Numbered from the stretch's first letter, positions 27,071 through 35,554 are shown. The stretch is DNA of 64,000 nucleotides from Lacinutrix sp. WUR7 (GCF_016864015.1 NZ_CP045067.1:3544001-3608000); one strand, 5' to 3'. The notes: generated from the letters alone by a model not told the origin. Numbers and translations: made by a program.

Positions 27071-28883
27071 AATTTCGTTTTGGCGCACCTTCCCTTAGCT
27101 AAAGGAAGGTGATTTGTTTGTTTTAACTAAAACCGGATGGTTTGTAGAAAAAGGAGAAGCACTTTATGATCTGTTTTTTTCTTAACATTCATTTTTCCTT
27201 GATGAAAAACGAACCAAAAAATCACGACCAAGCCAAGGAATTTTTTCAGTTAAGAAACTGAAAAACCAATTTGAAAATTCCGCGTCGAATATTGTTCTCC
27301 TGTTTTCGGAACTTTTCTTCTTTTATTCTTCGTCTTGGTGTTTCCATGCTTTGCATGGATTTCAAGTAGTATTAAACCTCAAGATATATTTACAGCTTCT
27401 AATTTAATAAAAAACATACTCGTTTTAGAGCTCCTTCCCTTAGCTAAAGGAAGGTGGTTTATGTTGCAACAAAATCAGATGGTTTGTAGAAAAAGGCGAA
27501 GCACTTTGTGATCTGTTTTTTTCTTAACATTCATTTTTCCTTGATGAAAAACGAACCAAAAAATCACGACCAAGCCAAGGAATTTTTTCAGTTAAGAAAC
27601 TGAAAAACCAATTTGAAAATTCCGCGTCGAATGGTGTTCTCCTGTTTTCGGAACTTTTCTTCTTTTATTCTTCGTCTTGGTGTTTCCATGCTTTGCATGG
27701 ATTTCAAGTAGTATTAAACCTCAAGATATATTTACAGCTTCTAATTTAATAAAAAACATACTCGTTTTGGAACTCCTTCCCTTAGCCAAAGGAAGGTGAT
27801 TTGTTTGTTTTAACTAAAACCGGATGGTTTGTAGAAAAAGGAGAAGCACTTTATGATCTGTTTTTTTCTTAACATTCATTTTTCCTTGATGAAAAACGAA
27901 CCAAAAAATCACGACCAAGCCAAGGAATTTTTTCAGTTAAGAAACTGAAAAACCAATTTGAAAATTCCGAGTCGAATGGTGTTCTCCTGTTTTCGGAACT
28001 TTTCTTCTTTTATTCTTCGTCTTGGTGTTTCCATGCTTTGCATGGATTTCAAGTAGTATTAAACCTCAAGATATATTTACAGCTTCTAATTTAATAAAAA
28101 ACATACTCGTTTTAAAGCTCCTTCCCTTAGCTAAAGGAAGGTGGTTTATGTTGCAACAAAATCAGATGGTTTGTAGAAAAAGGCGAAGCACTTTGTGATC
28201 TATTTTTTTCTTAACATTCATTTTTCCTTGATGAAAAACGAACCAAAAAATCACGACCAAGCCAAGGATTTTTTTCAGTTAAGAAACTGAAAAACCAATT
28301 TGAAAATTCCGCGTCGAACGGTGTTCTCCTGTTTTCGGAACTTTTCTTCTTTTATTCTTCGTCTTGGTGTTTCCATGCTTTGCATGGATTTCAAGTAGTA
28401 TTAAACCTCAAGATATATTTACAGCTTCTAATTTAATAAAAAACATACTCGTTTTAGAGCTCCTTCCCTTAGCTAAAGGAAGGTGGTTTTTGTTTTAACA
28501 AAAAACGGATGGTTTGTAGAAAAAGGCGAAGCACTTTGTGATCTGTTTTTTTCTTAACATTCATTTTTCCTTGATGAAAAACGAACCAAAAAATCACGAC
28601 CAAGCCAAGGAATTTTTTCAGTTAAGAAACTGAAAAACCAATTTGAAAATTCCGCGTCGAATAGTGTTCTCCTGTTTTCGGAACTTTTCTTCTTTTATTC
28701 TTCGTCTTGGTGTTTCCATGCTTTGCATGGATTTCAAGTAGTATTAAACCTCAAGATATATTTACAGCTTCTAATTTAATAAAAAACATACTCGTTTTGT
28801 AGTTCCTTCCTTTAGCTAAAGGAAGGTGGTTTTTGTTTTAACAAAAAACGGATGGTTTGTAGAAAAAGGCGAAGCACTTTTGT
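27071..28883. repeat. Tandem repeat array B (about 344-bp period, 5 full units plus partial sixth)
   Basis: The anchor GGAAGG after the CTTAGCTAAA palindrome occurs at 27104, 27449, 27791, 28136, 28478 and 28821 (steps 345, 342, 345, 342, 343). Units 1 and 3 share one variant of the leader (GGTGATTTGTTTG), and units 2 and 4 another (GGTGGTTTATGTTGC). The true higher-order period is therefore a 687-bp dimer present twice. Each unit contains an outer stem GGAATTTT/AAAATTCC, an inner stem TTTTTCAGTT/AACTGAAAAA and a hairpin TCCATGC-TTT-GCATGGA (in unit 2 at 27579-27623 and 27685-27701). No coding frame is conserved. The array is related to array A through its first 75 or so bases and the block TTTCAAGTAGTATTAAA. 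Confidence 0.9.
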
Positions 28884-29024
28884 TAACTCCTCTTGCTTCA
28901 AATTCTAAAAAAGAAATTACAACGGCTATATGCATTAATGAGATAGCTTCAGGTTTACTTGGTTACCTCGTAAAGCTCGCAATGACCTTACCTTTTTACT
29001 TTTCACTCATCACTTACGTCTTTT

Positions 29025-29831
29025 CTATCTTTTCGATTTTATTTCTTTACTTTTCACTAATACATTTTTAGGTTTTCCTCCTTTAGGTTTTTCCTCTTTA
29101 ATCTTCACATAAATAAGTTTCGAACGTCCTCTTGCATCTTCGCGTCTTTCTATTTCAAAGTTGCTAATCGATTTAATTAAAGGCGTTAATTTTTGAAATC
29201 CGTAATTTCTAGAATCAAAATTAGGTTGTTTCTTTTGTAGCAAACTACCAACGTCACCAAGAAAAGCCCAACCATCATCGTCTGCAACATCATCTATAGT
29301 TGCAGCTATAAACTTGATCTCTTTTTGTGTTATTTTATCGTATTTATTTTCTTTACTAGCAGACTTTTCGCTAGACGATTCCGATTCACTTTCTTCAGAT
29401 TGGTTTTTAAGAATTTCTATATATATGAATTTATCACAAGCCACAATAAAAGGGTTTGGCGTTTTCTTTTCACCAATACCAAATACTTGCATTCCTGCTT
29501 CACGTAATCTTGTCGCTAAACGTGTAAAATCGCTATCACTAGAAACCAAACAAAATCCATCTACTTTTCCAGAATACAAAACATCCATAGCATCAATAAT
29601 CATGGCAGAATCTGTGGCATTTTTACCTGTTGTATAGCCATATTGTTGAATTGGTGTAATGGCATTTTCTAACAATACATTTTTCCATTTAGACAAATGC
29701 GGTTTGGTCCAATCGCCATAAATACGTTTAATGGTAGGATTACCATATTTAGCAATCTCCTCCATCATTTCTTTTACATAGGCTGAAGGAATATTATCGC
29801 CATCTATTAGTACTGCAAGTTTAATATCCAT
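29025..29831 (-). CDS. NYN-domain (PIN-like) RNase with OST-HTH/LOTUS-like C-terminus
   Basis: A 268-residue protein starting MDIKLAVLIDGDN. Residues about 1-135 are a NYN (Nedd4-BP1/YacP nuclease) domain with acidic residues in LIDGDN, TDSAMIIDAMD and LVSSDSDFTRLA, the expected metal-binding set, plus the GMQVFGIGEKKTP strand. Residues about 170-245 look like a winged-helix OST-HTH/LOTUS domain (FIAATIDDVADDDGWAFLGD...KPNFDSRNYGFQKLTPLI), often RNA-binding. The tail is strongly basic. I start it at 29831 instead of an ATG 14 codons further upstream, because the NYN fold begins immediately at MDIKL and a near-consensus -7 box (TATCTTTA) lies in the extension. It would cut structured RNA. It is monocistronic and convergent with the exonuclease across the repeat array. 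Confidence 0.85.
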   Translation of the reverse strand: MDIKLAVLIDGDNIPSAYVKEMMEEIAKYGNPTIKRIYGDWTKPHLSKWKNVLLENAITPIQQYGYTTGKNATDSAMIIDAMDVLYSGKVDGFCLVSSDSDFTRLATRLREAGMQVFGIGEKKTPNPFIVACDKFIYIEILKNQSEESESESSSEKSASKENKYDKITQKEIKFIAATIDDVADDDGWAFLGDVGSLLQKKQPNFDSRNYGFQKLTPLIKSISNFEIERREDARGRSKLIYVKIKEEKPKGGKPKNVLVKSKEIKSKR

Positions 29832-29881
29832 AAATTTTGTGCTTTTTATTAATCCGTATAAAGATAATAGCATTATATAAA

Positions 29882-29907
29882 AAAACCACTCTAAATGAAG
29901 TGGTTTT
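29882..29907 (-). terminator. Rho-independent terminator after the 34-residue gene
   Basis: On the minus strand AAAACCACT pairs with AGTGGTTTT across an eight-base loop and is followed by a T-run. It lies 21 bases after the stop codon of the small lysine-rich gene. Confidence 0.85.
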
Positions 29908-29927
29908 ATATGTGTTATCTAAAGTTC

Positions 29928-30032
29928 TTATTTTCTAGCTGCCTTTTTTGCTAATTTTGCAGCTTTTTTTTCTTTAGGAGTCAATGTAGCTTCCTTCTTT
30001 ACGTTTTTTTTTGAATCTTGTGATTTAGCCAT
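29928..30032 (-). CDS. Small lysine-rich protein, 34 residues
   Basis: A 35-codon frame starting MAKSQDSKKNVKKEATL and ending KLAKKAARK, with about two fifths basic residues and only alanine, lysine and a few polar residues otherwise. Such tiny Lys/Ala-rich proteins are common in Flavobacteriaceae and may bind nucleic acid, but no function is known to me. Support for reality is its clean ATG, its biased but protein-like composition and the strong terminator 21 bases after its stop codon. The space upstream (30033-30205) would hold its promoter, though I see no clear -7 box. Confidence 0.6.
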   Translation of the reverse strand: MAKSQDSKKNVKKEATLTPKEKKAAKLAKKAARK

Positions 30033-30332
30033 GATTATATATTTTTAGATTTTTCTTTTAAATTATAGTTTAAATGTAGTAAAAAAAATTCAATTCTACT
30101 TCCTACTATTTCTCTAAAAACTTAAGTTCTTTTTGTATTTCTTTAAATATCCATTTCACGAAACTAAAGACCTCCCTAAAAATAATATCCTTTCTAACTG
30201 TAAACAAAAAAAAAGGTAACCATTACTGATTACCTCTTTATTTCCCTAATATGCTGATTGAAATAATAAGCACGCAATTTTAAGAAAAGAATTACCATAC
30301 GCATTACTGTTTTCCGCAATCTGATATTATTT
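30033..30332. other. Intergenic region (300 bp)
   Basis: AT-rich, with no open frame of coding character. It contains the terminator of the response-regulator gene (30206-30235) and presumably the promoter of the 34-residue gene. Confidence 0.6.
30206..30235 (-). terminator. Terminator after the response-regulator gene
   Basis: On the minus strand AGGTAA pairs with TTACCT around a ten-base loop, followed by a run of nine or more T. It lies about 100 bases downstream of the stop codon at 30333. Confidence 0.7.
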
Positions 30333-30998
30333 TTATATCAATCCTAAATCCTTAACAATTGCTATTAAGTGAATCGCGTTGTTAGCTTTAAATTGAATGC
30401 GTAATTTATTAAGACGTTTTTCTATAGAACTTAAACTACTTGGTGTTATATTTTTAGATTTTAGGTGTGCACTTATTTCATCTTGTGATAAACCATTAGA
30501 AAGTAGCTTTACTAACTCGATATCATAATCTTCTATTTCTAAATTGGATTTTGCACTTAACGCTGAAGCTACTTGCAGAGATACATATTGCTCATTATTA
30601 CTTACTGCGCTTATGGCTTCACCAAGTTCTATTAAACCTCTTCTTCCTTTACATACATAAGCATTGGTTTTATGTGTCCCCATTAAGCTTCTTACTCTTT
30701 GTAAACGATCTTCTACGGAATAGACTATTATTTTTAATTCGGGATATTCTTGTTTTAATCTGATTACTAATTCTTCACCAGAACGAAACTGTTGCTCTCT
30801 ATGATCTGTCACAAAAGATAAATCGGTTATTAATAAATCAAAAGGAACCTTATCTAAAACTGCCTTTTTAATCTTTAAATACGCATCATCACAATATTGT
30901 ACTTGCTGAACATTATTTATGGACATGCTATCTAAGACCGACAAAACACCTTGATTGATGCTTCCAAGGTCATCGGAAACTAAAACTTTATGAAACAT
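30333..30998 (-). CDS. Response regulator with C-terminal HTH
   Basis: A 221-residue regulator. The receiver domain (about 1-130) has D59 in FDLLITDLSFV and a conserved Ser/Lys pair further on (VYSVED, YVCKGRRG). The C-terminal 65 residues form a helix-turn-helix (YDIELVKLLSNGLSQDEISA...SSIEKRLNKLRIQF) resembling the NarL/LuxR type though divergent. It starts 3 bases after the TPR sensor kinase gene, so they form a two-component pair. This arrangement, a TPR histidine kinase plus LuxR-like regulator, is common in Flavobacteriia. The neighbouring proline-rich lipoprotein is a candidate target or co-component. Confidence 0.88.
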   Translation of the reverse strand: MFHKVLVSDDLGSINQGVLSVLDSMSINNVQQVQYCDDAYLKIKKAVLDKVPFDLLITDLSFVTDHREQQFRSGEELVIRLKQEYPELKIIVYSVEDRLQRVRSLMGTHKTNAYVCKGRRGLIELGEAISAVSNNEQYVSLQVASALSAKSNLEIEDYDIELVKLLSNGLSQDEISAHLKSKNITPSSLSSIEKRLNKLRIQFKANNAIHLIAIVKDLGLI

Positions 30999-31001
30999 AT
31001 T

Positions 31002-32639
31002 TTAAATTATAAGATTTACTTTAAAACCATTATTAGTACTAGAATCAAAAGTAATAGTTCCATTTATAGTTTCCATACGGTTTTCCGTATTCTGCAAACC
31101 ATTATATTTTTTTAGTGTACAGCCTACACCATTATCTTTATAATTGATGCTTATTTTATTATTCACATTTTTAAATACAAGCACAACGATACTCGCTTGG
31201 CTATGCTTTTTCATATTGGTCATAAGTTCCTGTAACACGCGATAGATTGCTATCTTTTTAATAGCGGATAAAGATTGCCATTCTATGGTAGCAATACCTT
31301 TTGTTAAAACATTTACAGTATTACTTTTATAACTAAGGAGTAAATCTGTAATTCCGTCTTCAAAGTTCTCCTCCATATTAACAGCACTACTTTCTTTAGA
31401 AATGTCTCTGGTTTTATCATAAATATCTTCTAAATCATCTAATACATCTTCATTAATATCCATCTTGCCTTGTAGTTTTGTCATAACTTGATAAATATCA
31501 TTAGCAACCTCATCATGTACTTTTTTAGAAATTCTAGTTTCCGTTTTATACACCTGCAATACTTTATCCTTTTTATGTTGTGCCTTTAAAACAAAAAACA
31601 AAAATGTTCCTAAAAGGAAGATTATTAAAGCTATAAATCGATATTGCTGTTTTTTTGTTTTCTCTTTTTGCGATTTTAATTCCATGTTACTAACATCGTA
31701 TTTTAATAAAGCATATTTATTTTCGCTAAGTTTTGTTAAGGTATTTAAACTATCATTAAGGTATACAAACTTTTTCGCTTCAGAATAATCTCCTAATTCA
31801 ATAAGTCTTTTTCCCGCATCTAATTTATAAGATATACTATTTATTACAGTAGCCAAATTATAAGCTTTCAAAGCATAATTATGAGCTTTTACGGAGTCTT
31901 TTTCACTGCTAAAATACAGTGCTAAATTTTTATAACTGGCATACAAACTTGAATTCGATTTTGTTTTGGTTTTAAGCGATAAAGCCTGCATTAAATAGGA
32001 TAACGACTCTTCTTTTTTACCTAGTTTAAGTTGTATTAATCCTAAATTATCTAAAACTCTAGCTCTTTCCAAGGTATCCTTTACCTGATCAAACATTTCA
32101 ACCGCTTGAAGTAATAGTTTTTCCGCTTCTTTAAATTGTTTTTGGCTTTTTAAAATATTAGAAATATTATTATATATCACCAAACTATCTATTGATTTTT
32201 CTGTTAAAACCAATGCCTCATTATACATTTTAATCGCTTCAGAATAGATTTTTTTCTCTTTATATATTTGACCCAAATGATTATACAAAACCTTTCTTAC
32301 ACCTTTATTATAATCGCTTTCCTCTAATTCGTTAAGTATAGATAGTGCTTTAACGGAAGAGCTTTCACTTTCATTATAAAACCCCGTTTTAAATTCTATT
32401 CTCGATATATATAATAAATCAGAAACTACCCTATCTTTTCTACCAATTCTTAAAGAAGTTGCCATATCCTTTTTAAAAAATTGATACGCTTTTTTTAAAG
32501 CATCCGAAGATTTGCTTTCACTAATTTTGTTTGCATAATACAACGTACTATCCATTTTATGCTGAGAGAATCCCTTTTTACACACGAATAGAATAGTACA
32601 AAAAAGAAAAAAGAGGAATGATTTTTTTAAAAATTTCAT
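31002..32639 (-). CDS. TPR-containing sensor histidine kinase
   Basis: A 545-residue membrane kinase. Residues 1-25 are a signal peptide (ending GFSQ). Residues about 30-320 are tetratricopeptide repeats exposed to the periplasm (for example SDYNKGVRKVLYNHLGQIYK and SLVIYNNISNILKSQKQF), and a single transmembrane helix spans about 333-352 (FIALIIFLLGTFLFFVL). The cytoplasmic kinase follows with the HisKA_3-like box KVHDEVANDIYQV (H375) and a G-box DNGVGC. The ATPase domain is short, typical for the NarX/DesK-like group. It lies 26 bases downstream of the proline-rich lipoprotein gene. The TPR region probably senses a periplasmic partner protein. Confidence 0.9.
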   Translation of the reverse strand: MKFLKKSFLFFLFCTILFVCKKGFSQHKMDSTLYYANKISESKSSDALKKAYQFFKKDMATSLRIGRKDRVVSDLLYISRIEFKTGFYNESESSSVKALSILNELEESDYNKGVRKVLYNHLGQIYKEKKIYSEAIKMYNEALVLTEKSIDSLVIYNNISNILKSQKQFKEAEKLLLQAVEMFDQVKDTLERARVLDNLGLIQLKLGKKEESLSYLMQALSLKTKTKSNSSLYASYKNLALYFSSEKDSVKAHNYALKAYNLATVINSISYKLDAGKRLIELGDYSEAKKFVYLNDSLNTLTKLSENKYALLKYDVSNMELKSQKEKTKKQQYRFIALIIFLLGTFLFFVLKAQHKKDKVLQVYKTETRISKKVHDEVANDIYQVMTKLQGKMDINEDVLDDLEDIYDKTRDISKESSAVNMEENFEDGITDLLLSYKSNTVNVLTKGIATIEWQSLSAIKKIAIYRVLQELMTNMKKHSQASIVVLVFKNVNNKISINYKDNGVGCTLKKYNGLQNTENRMETINGTITFDSSTNNGFKVNLII

Positions 32640-32665
32640 TCCTCTAAAGTAGTAACTAATTTTAG

Positions 32666-32854
32666 TTAATTACTTGATTTAATTGTTTTTCCTTCGGGCG
32701 GTGGTGGTGGTGGTGGTGGTGGTTCTAAATCACCATCCTCTCCACAACATTCTCCTGTTGAAGATGGTACCTGCTCTTGCATACTAGTTGGTGTGCAAGA
32801 AAATAAACCTACATTGAGGAAAACCGTAAAGAGAATTACATATATTTTTTTCAT
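32666..32854 (-). CDS. Small proline-rich lipoprotein
   Basis: A 62-residue predicted lipoprotein. The signal peptide ends LFSCTPTS (lipid Cys about residue 20). The mature part contains a paired-cysteine acidic segment GECCGEDGD followed by nine consecutive prolines and a short polar tail. The proline run is encoded by a near-perfect CCA/CCG repeat (GGT-type on the plus strand, about 32697-32723), which is prone to length change. I do not know the family's function. It sits 26 bases upstream of the TPR sensor kinase in the same direction, so it may be part of that signalling unit, for example as a periplasmic ligand of the TPR domain. Confidence 0.75.
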   Translation of the reverse strand: MKKIYVILFTVFLNVGLFSCTPTSMQEQVPSSTGECCGEDGDLEPPPPPPPPPEGKTIKSSN

Positions 32855-33198
32855 TTTGTTATCTTTAAAAGTTAGACATACCTGTTGCTGTCCGAGATCC
32901 TACTCAGATGCTTTATTGCATAGCAATACAGGACATTATTAAAGAGACGTCTCTCTTTTTAGGAAGTTTGAAGTGTAGAAGTAAAACAGTTCTTGTTACT
33001 TCCTAAATGGCAATACCATTTTACTTTACAACTCCATTTTAGATTAGATATATTTCGTAAACCATATTACGTCTATGGCATATATCGATTCTGAAGCAAA
33101 TAAAAGATAGATTTAAAAGAAGATTAGTGACAGCGTAATGACATCTGTTTGACATTATACTGACACAAAACCAAACCGCTATTAACCAGTTATTTAAA
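32855..33198. other. Divergent intergenic region (344 bp)
   Basis: It separates the minus-strand lipoprotein/kinase operon from the plus-strand gene at 33199. It contains a 12-bp perfect palindrome AGAGACGTCTCT (32943-32954), a near-consensus minus-strand -7 box TATCTTTT (33102-33109) and the fourfold TGACA array (33128-33165). No coding frame seen. Confidence 0.6.
33128..33165. promoter_or_regulatory. Four TGACA direct repeats with exact 11-bp period
   Basis: TGACA occurs at 33128, 33139, 33150 and 33161, each start exactly 11 bases from the last. On the minus strand this is TGTCA repeated at 11 bp, the half-site and spacing of PhoB-type pho boxes (OmpR-family direct repeats). It lies 34 bases before the ATG at 33199 and, on the other strand, 18 bases upstream of a TATCTTTT -7-like box, so it could serve either direction. 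Confidence 0.6.
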
Positions 33199-33900
33199 AT
33201 GAAAATAATAGAACAAAATAAAATTAAAAATGAAGAATTAATTGAAAAATTAATGGGCTTAGTATTTAAAAAAGTAGAGGAAGATTCTGGAGCAACTACT
33301 GGCTATGCAATTTCAAAATATTTGTACCATGCTATAGATGAAAAAATAACGGAAAGAACATTATTACGATATTATGATAGTTATATATTAAAAAAAGAAG
33401 GTAAAAAAAACAAGCCGAATGCCTTTAACCTAGATATGCTTAGTTCGTATGTAGGTTTTGAAAATTTTGCAGGTTTTTTGAAACAAAATAAAACTGCGAA
33501 TAAAAAGGAATCTGTAAGCTTCCATAAAAAGTTAAGCCTTATCGGTTCTACAATTATAGTTTCTTGTATTGGCTATATTACTTATGATAGCACAAAAGAA
33601 AATTGCATGATTTGGGTAGATAACACACATTATGAAAAAGTGTCTTGTGAAGAAAAAGGAGATTTAGAATCCGTTTTAAAAGACATGTATGTTTTAGAAA
33701 ATTTTAAACGAATAAACCCAGACTCCACTTATGCCTTTTTTAAAATAGATGGAAAGGAAAATTTATGGTACGGAAAAAACAGTAAAGGCGATTTAGAGTA
33801 TTTTACTAGTTTTGGAAAACATCCCATTACGGATGGCACTTTGAAAAAAATAACTCCGTATATGATAAAAAACCACATTTGGAAGAATTATAAAAACTAA
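33199..33900 (+). CDS. Hypothetical single-pass membrane protein
   Basis: A 233-residue protein I do not recognise. The N-terminal 100 residues are charged and helical (ATTGYAISKYLYHAIDEKIT, then RTLLRYYDSYI) and look like a DNA- or protein-binding helical module. One transmembrane helix lies at about 112-128 (LSLIGSTIIVSCIGYIT). The C-terminal 100 residues, with two cysteines near the membrane (ENCMIWVD, YEKVSCEE), would be periplasmic. The layout is like a one-pass anti-sigma or ToxR-type sensor, but no known motif supports that. It is preceded by the TGACA array and followed by a long hairpin terminator, so it is a single-gene unit. Confidence 0.7.
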   Translation: MKIIEQNKIKNEELIEKLMGLVFKKVEEDSGATTGYAISKYLYHAIDEKITERTLLRYYDSYILKKEGKKNKPNAFNLDMLSSYVGFENFAGFLKQNKTANKKESVSFHKKLSLIGSTIIVSCIGYITYDSTKENCMIWVDNTHYEKVSCEEKGDLESVLKDMYVLENFKRINPDSTYAFFKIDGKENLWYGKNSKGDLEYFTSFGKHPITDGTLKKITPYMIKNHIWKNYKN

Positions 33901-33925
33901 TAATTATTTAAGACTTACCGTTTTT

Positions 33926-33969
33926 AGAAACAAAAAAAGCAACCTTTAATGGTTGCTTTTTTTGTTTCT
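33926..33969 (+). terminator. Long perfect-stem terminator (bidirectional)
   Basis: A 19-bp perfect stem: positions 33926-33944 pair with 33951-33969 around a TTTAAT loop. The GC-rich top is GCAACC/GGTTGC and the base is an A/T run on either side. It terminates the hypothetical membrane protein gene and could stop transcripts from the other side. Confidence 0.9.
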
Positions 33970-34064
33970 GCATTAGGGATTGAACGGTTTGTTTGAGCTC
34001 CTCGCAGAGAGCGAGTAGTGAAAGCCCGACGTTTTGCCTTTTTTGGCAAAAGGTAATGCCCAAC

Positions 34065-34150
34065 TTCTCGATACAATTTGTTCATTCCTCACAAATCACT
34101 GCGCTTCTCGATACAATTTGCTCGTTCCTCGCAAATCACTCGAAGTGACA
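34065..34150. repeat. Dispersed palindromic element, copy C4
   Basis: Starts TTCTCGATAC, repeats that motif at 34111-34120, and ends CACTCGAAGTGACA. It sits in the gap between convergent genes ending at 33900 and 34172. A small TTTTGCC/GGCAAAA hairpin (about 34032-34051) lies just before it. Confidence 0.75.
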
Positions 34151-34171
34151 TCAAATAAGTAAATAGTTTTT

Positions 34172-34906
34172 TTAACTAGTAGCCTTTTTCAATTTAATGA
34201 AATGTAGTTTATCTAGTACAACCATGATGCAATAGGTAGGATCAATTTCGTGCCATTTTATCCCAAAATTTGCACGTCCGCTATGCGAATGATGGTTATT
34301 GTGGTAGCCTTCTCCCATCATTAAAAAATCGACAGGTAAAAGGTTTTTTGAAGTATCTGAAACTTCGAAGTTTCTATAGCCATAGATATGTGCGAACCAG
34401 TTAATAATTACCCCATGAATGGGTGCCATTAAATAGGCTACTGGTAATAATAGCCATTGCCACCAAGCGGTTGCAAATACAGCAAAAAATGCAGTGTATA
34501 AAACAACCCAAACTAATCGAGATACTCTGGAGCTTGCAAATTTATCGAAGGATTCCCATTGCGGAACGTTTTTGGTAAACTTATCTGCTACAGCAATTCT
34601 TTTTTGATTGATATCTTGATAGATGTTTTTGGTACGCCACATCATGGTAAATACATTGGCGTCATATTTTGGAGAATGCGGATCTTTTTCGGTGTCTGCA
34701 TAGGCATGATGCATTCTATGCATAACTCCGTAACCATAAGCACTTAAATAATTGGAACCTTGAAATAGCCAAGTTAGAAAAAAGCATACACGCTCTGCAA
34801 ACTTAGACATGGTAAAGGTTTGGTGTGCTGCATAACGATGTAAAAAGAAGGTTTGAAAAAACAAACCAGTATACCATAAAATGGCAATAAATATAAGAAT
34901 AGTCAT
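34172..34906 (-). CDS. Acyl-CoA/fatty-acid desaturase (delta-9 type)
   Basis: A 244-residue membrane desaturase with the three histidine boxes that bind the di-iron centre: HRYAAH (23-28), HRMHHAYAD (H63, H66, H67) and EGYHNNHHSH (H202, H205, H206). Hydrophobic segments before box 1, around 40-60 and around 130-175 anchor it in the inner membrane. It introduces a double bond into saturated acyl chains, adjusting membrane fluidity. It starts 58 bases after the end of a Crp/Fnr-family gene in the same direction. That regulator may therefore be cotranscribed and control it, for example by oxygen or temperature. An imperfect TTTAC/GTAAA repeat lies at 34911-34927 just before its ATG. Confidence 0.9.
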   Translation of the reverse strand: MTILIFIAILWYTGLFFQTFFLHRYAAHQTFTMSKFAERVCFFLTWLFQGSNYLSAYGYGVMHRMHHAYADTEKDPHSPKYDANVFTMMWRTKNIYQDINQKRIAVADKFTKNVPQWESFDKFASSRVSRLVWVVLYTAFFAVFATAWWQWLLLPVAYLMAPIHGVIINWFAHIYGYRNFEVSDTSKNLLPVDFLMMGEGYHNNHHSHSGRANFGIKWHEIDPTYCIMVVLDKLHFIKLKKATS

Positions 34907-34964
34907 AATGTTTACTTTGTATGTAAAGGTCTGAATATACTATGGAAATTACAATGAACCTAGG

Positions 34965-35537
34965 TTAAGAAATTCGTTTTCTAATTCGGCTTAATGCTTG
35001 TGCGGTTACACCAATATAAGAAGCGATATATTTTAAAGGAACCTCTTTAATTAAGTTTGGTCGTTCTGTGAAAAGCTTGAGGTAACGCTCTTCGGCAGTT
35101 TCATTTAAAAGAGATTGTTCGCGTTTCGATTTTATAAGGAATAAACGTTCGGAAGACATACGACCAATGACATTACCAACAAAGCTTTTTTGATATACTT
35201 CTTGAAGATCTTGATACGAAATACTCCAAATAGAAAGATTGGTTAATGCTTCAATTTGGTATAAAGAAGGTTCATGTGTTAAAAAAGAATCGTAAGCACT
35301 AATGAATTCATTTTCAAAACAAAAACCAAAGGTAATTTCTTTTTCTTTTTCTTCTTTAGGAATTAAAAAACGAGCAATTCCAGATTCTATAAAAGAGATA
35401 TAATTCTCTACTTGACCAACCTCAACAAGTTTGTCTTTTTTCTTGAATTCACGTTTTATTAGTTTAGAAGAAAACAACTGCCAATCTGCATCGTTTACAG
35501 TAATGGTTTCTTCTATGTAGGCTCTAATATTTTTCAT
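34965..35537 (-). CDS. Crp/Fnr-family transcriptional regulator
   Basis: A 190-residue regulator with a cNMP-binding-like beta roll (about 20-120; [19 protein letters not shown]) and a short C-terminal HTH ([22 protein letters not shown]). It lacks the FNR-type cysteines for an iron-sulfur cluster. This short form is abundant in Bacteroidetes, and its effector is unknown. It is 58 bases upstream of the desaturase gene. A 14-bp perfect palindrome (35555-35568) lies 18 bases before its start codon and may be its own operator. Confidence 0.88.
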   Translation of the reverse strand: MKNIRAYIEETITVNDADWQLFSSKLIKREFKKKDKLVEVGQVENYISFIESGIARFLIPKEEKEKEITFGFCFENEFISAYDSFLTHEPSLYQIEALTNLSIWSISYQDLQEVYQKSFVGNVIGRMSSERLFLIKSKREQSLLNETAEERYLKLFTERPNLIKEVPLKYIASYIGVTAQALSRIRKRIS

Positions 35538-35554
35538 ATTTCTTTGTTACTTAC

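Larger units (their letters stand above)
26877..29024. other. Convergent intergenic region filled by repeats (2.15 kb)
   Basis: No believable gene lies between the exonuclease (ends 26876) and the NYN gene (ends 29025). The region holds two inverted copies of the dispersed element (26891-27028), then a six-anchor tandem repeat array (27071-28883), then about 140 bases of AT-rich sequence with nothing recognisable. The only longer frame (28826-29071) starts inside a repeat unit. Confidence 0.85.

Noticed and set aside
27071-28883. Possible CRISPR array
   Set aside because: The repeats are about 344 bp with almost no unique spacers; there are no 25-40 bp repeats and no cas genes.
28826-29071. 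81-codon open frame overlapping the NYN gene end
   Set aside because: It begins inside the last partial unit of array B, lacks coding character and overlaps a well-supported gene on the other strand.
29832-29873. Upstream ATG for the NYN protein
   Set aside because: The NYN fold begins at MDIKL and the extra codons cover a promoter-like TATCTTTA and have no homology-like features.
32943-32954. AGAGACGTCTCT palindrome as operator or terminator
   Set aside because: Perfect but isolated, without a T-run after a GC-rich stem of terminator length and far from both start codons; kept only as a note in the intergenic entry.
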